NCBI GenBank assembly: GCA_038226665.1
Contig: JBBRQI010000015.1
Coordinates: 12,460 to 76,459 of the forward strand
Direction of reading: 5' to 3'
Origin: SZAS-103 sp038226665
GTDB taxonomy: Bacteria; Pseudomonadota; Gammaproteobacteria; Xanthomonadales; Xanthomonadaceae
Length of the DNA: 64,000 nucleotides
Of this stretch, positions 62,594-64,000 are shown in pieces. Each line of letters starts with the position of its first letter. The first letter of the stretch is position 1. Under the pieces are notes generated by a model that was not told the origin of the DNA, ran no database searches, and was given only the letters and a program-made list of their open reading frames with translations. Position numbers and translations under genes: made by a program.

Positions 62594-63799
62594 ATGAGCG
62601 ATGTTCAAACCAGCCTTGGTCTGATCGCGCGCGGCGCGGCCGACATCCTCAAGCGCGAGGAGCTAGCAGCGCGTCTCGCGCTTGGCCGGCCGTTGCGGGT
62701 GAAAGCCGGATTCGATCCGACCGCGCCCGACCTGCATATCGGCCATACCGTGCTGCTCAACAAGATGCGTCAGTTCCAGGACCTTGGGCACACGGTGATC
62801 TTCTTGATCGGCGATTTCACCGGGATGATCGGCGACCCGAGCGGAAAGAACATCACGCGCAAGCCCCTCTCGCGCGAAGACGTCGCCGCGAATGCGCGCA
62901 CCTACTCGGAGCAGGTCTTCAAGGTGCTCGATCGCGAGAGGACCGAACTGCGCTTCAATTCGGAATGGTTCGACAAGATGTCGAGTGCCGACATGATCCG
63001 GCTCGCCGCATCGCACACAGTCGCGCGGATGCTCGAGCGCGACGACTTTGCAAAACGCTATGCGTCGCAACAGCCCATCGCCATCCACGAATTTTTATAT
63101 CCATTGGTGCAGGGCTACGATTCGGTGGCGTTGCATGCCGATGTTGAACTCGGCGGTACCGATCAGCGCTTCAACCTGCTGATGGGCCGCGCACTGCAGG
63201 AACAAGCTGGGCAACCCCCGCAGATCGTGCTGACGATGCCGTTGCTCGAAGGGCTGGATGGCATCAACAAAATGTCCAAATCATTGGGCAACTACATCGG
63301 CATCAACGAGCCTGCGATCGACATCGTCACCAAGGCGATGAAGATCGACGATGTGCTGATGTGGCGCTGGTTCGAGTTGTTGAGTTTTGATGTTTCAATG
63401 GCCGAGCTCGCGCGCATGCAAGCCGAAGTTGCGGCGGGGCAACTCAATCCGCGCGATGCGAAGTTGCGGCTAGCGCGTGAACTTGCAACGCGATTCCACG
63501 ATGTCGCAGCTGCCGAGCAGGCGATTGCAGGCTGGCATGCGGTGGTGCGTGGCGAAGGCGATACCAGCCTGTTGCCGTTGCACGAACTGGCGATTCCTGC
63601 TGAAGGATTGCGCATCGCGCAGCTGCTGGTCGCGGCCGGGCTTGCGCCTAGCAACGGCGAAGCATCACGCAAGCTCAAGGAACGCGCAGTACGCATCGAT
63701 GGCGAGGTGATCGAAGACGCGATGCGAATGTTCAACCCCGGCTTCGAAGGCGTGCTGCAGATCGGCAAGCGCAATTTCGTGCGCGTAAGGCTGAGCTAA
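62594..63799 (+). CDS. tyrS: Tyrosyl-tRNA synthetase
   Basis: TyrS charges tRNA-Tyr. HIGH lies at residues 48-51 (DLHIGHTVLL) and KMSKS at 226-230. The family blocks LIGDFTGMIGDPSGKN, LVQGYDSVAL and DVELGGTDQRFNLLMGR are present, and the C-terminus is an S4 RNA-binding domain (GEASRKLKERAVRIDGEVI). About 401 residues; this is the TyrZ-like type with a shorter HIGH spacing. Three ATGs occur in a row (62588, 62591, 62594); AACAGG favours 62594. The rRNA promoter follows 44 bases after the stop. Confidence 0.95.
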   Translation: MSDVQTSLGLIARGAADILKREELAARLALGRPLRVKAGFDPTAPDLHIGHTVLLNKMRQFQDLGHTVIFLIGDFTGMIGDPSGKNITRKPLSREDVAANARTYSEQVFKVLDRERTELRFNSEWFDKMSSADMIRLAASHTVARMLERDDFAKRYASQQPIAIHEFLYPLVQGYDSVALHADVELGGTDQRFNLLMGRALQEQAGQPPQIVLTMPLLEGLDGINKMSKSLGNYIGINEPAIDIVTKAMKIDDVLMWRWFELLSFDVSMAELARMQAEVAAGQLNPRDAKLRLARELATRFHDVAAAEQAIAGWHAVVRGEGDTSLLPLHELAIPAEGLRIAQLLVAAGLAPSNGEASRKLKERAVRIDGEVIEDAMRMFNPGFEGVLQIGKRNFVRVRLS

Positions 63800-63843
63800 G
63801 CACAACCCGTCGGGGCTTCGCTGCAAAATCTACCCTCGAGGTG

Positions 63844-63871
63844 TTGACCTTCGCATGTGAGGCTGTATGAT
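63844..63871 (+). promoter_or_regulatory. rRNA operon promoter (rrn P1-like)
   Basis: TTGACC (63844-63849) and TATGAT (63866-63871), spaced by 16 bases, are followed by a GC-rich discriminator (GTGCGGC) typical of stringently controlled rRNA promoters. The leader after it matches xanthomonad 16S leaders as I recall them. Confidence 0.8.
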
Positions 63872-63880
63872 GTGCGGCTC

Positions 63881-63901
63881 GCTGGAGCGAAAGGCCCCAG
63901 C
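63881..63901 (+). promoter_or_regulatory. boxB-like hairpin in the rRNA leader
   Basis: GCTGG and CCAGC flank a GAAA-containing loop just downstream of the promoter, suited to the antitermination leader of rRNA transcripts. Confidence 0.4.
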
Positions 63902-63961
63902 CGCTGCGATGCCGGAAGGCGTTGTGGATGAAGCGGTTCGCGACGGAAGTCGTGAGCGGCG

Positions 63962-63974
63962 GATCTTTGACAGT
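63962..63974 (+). promoter_or_regulatory. boxA-like antitermination element before 16S rRNA
   Basis: GATCTTTGACAGT resembles boxA (TGCTCTTTAACA) and precedes the GTGCGCAGG...TTGTGCGG sequence seen ahead of xanthomonad 16S genes. The 16S gene itself should begin beyond the right edge of the window. Confidence 0.65.
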
Positions 63975-64000
63975 GTGCGCAGGATACTTGTGCGGACGCC

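Overview
The window is GC-rich chromosomal DNA that best fits a gammaproteobacterium of the Xanthomonadales (Lysobacterales), perhaps Rhodanobacteraceae. The pointers are a near-canonical Xanthomonas-type OleA, an Ax21-like outer-membrane protein, the coaBC-dut-algC and tyrS-rrn neighbourhoods, and a 16S leader of xanthomonad type at the right edge. This assignment rests on recalled family sequences and not on a search.

Layout. 1-6.0 kb: gpsA (cut by the window edge), an Ax21-like barrel, trmL, a short-chain dehydrogenase, a large two-domain M16 peptidase and a small lipoprotein. 6.1-15.8 kb: the long-chain olefin cluster oleA-B-C-D, which is not contiguous. A Fic gene plus a single-chain nuclease-methyltransferase sits between oleA and oleB, and a DUF559 nuclease gene sits between oleC and oleD. 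Five short GC-rich palindromic repeats pepper 10.9-14.8 kb, several of them translated in frame. 15.9-20.7 kb: a small membrane protein, ubiJ-ubiB, truC, a MAPEG protein, arfB and an acyltransferase. 20.9-25.3 kb: a PAS/GAF/GGDEF/EAL gene split by one in-frame TGA, then a decayed stretch holding a broken copy of the acyltransferase and a small DUF6116-like gene. 25.3-29.4 kb: a LysR regulator divergent from the glyoxylate-shunt pair aceB-aceA. 29.4-33.3 kb: a Cys-rich lipoprotein, ubiK-comM, a PII gene, a LysM protein and a lipoprotein. 33.5-40.8 kb: a Ser/Thr kinase with TPRs, speE/speA, an SDR and a metallo-beta-lactamase-fold hydrolase. 40.8-51.1 kb: a SPOR protein, argS, an HD-like protein, radC, coaBC-dut-algC, a DUF4124 protein and pyrE. 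51.2-57.5 kb: a cyanophycin locus with a Mur-ligase-only paralogue, cphA, an unknown periplasmic protein and cyanophycinase. 57.6-64 kb: xth, ampG, anmK, an M23 peptidase and tyrS, ending in an rRNA operon promoter and leader.

How the genes work together. OleA, OleD, OleC and OleB form one route from acyl-CoA to long-chain olefin via a beta-lactone. UbiJ, UbiB and UbiK serve ubiquinone assembly. AceB and AceA run the glyoxylate bypass under the divergent LysR gene. SpeA and SpeE feed polyamines. CphA and cyanophycinase make and break the Asp-Arg storage polymer. AmpG and AnmK recycle murein, and the M23 peptidase probably trims it.

The most unusual parts are the accessory insertions in the ole cluster (a Fic-restriction/modification pair with its own palindromic promoter, and a DUF559 nuclease associated with palindromic repeats), the TGA-interrupted second-messenger protein, and the extra genes in the cyanophycin locus. 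No tRNA, CRISPR array or intact insertion sequence was seen.
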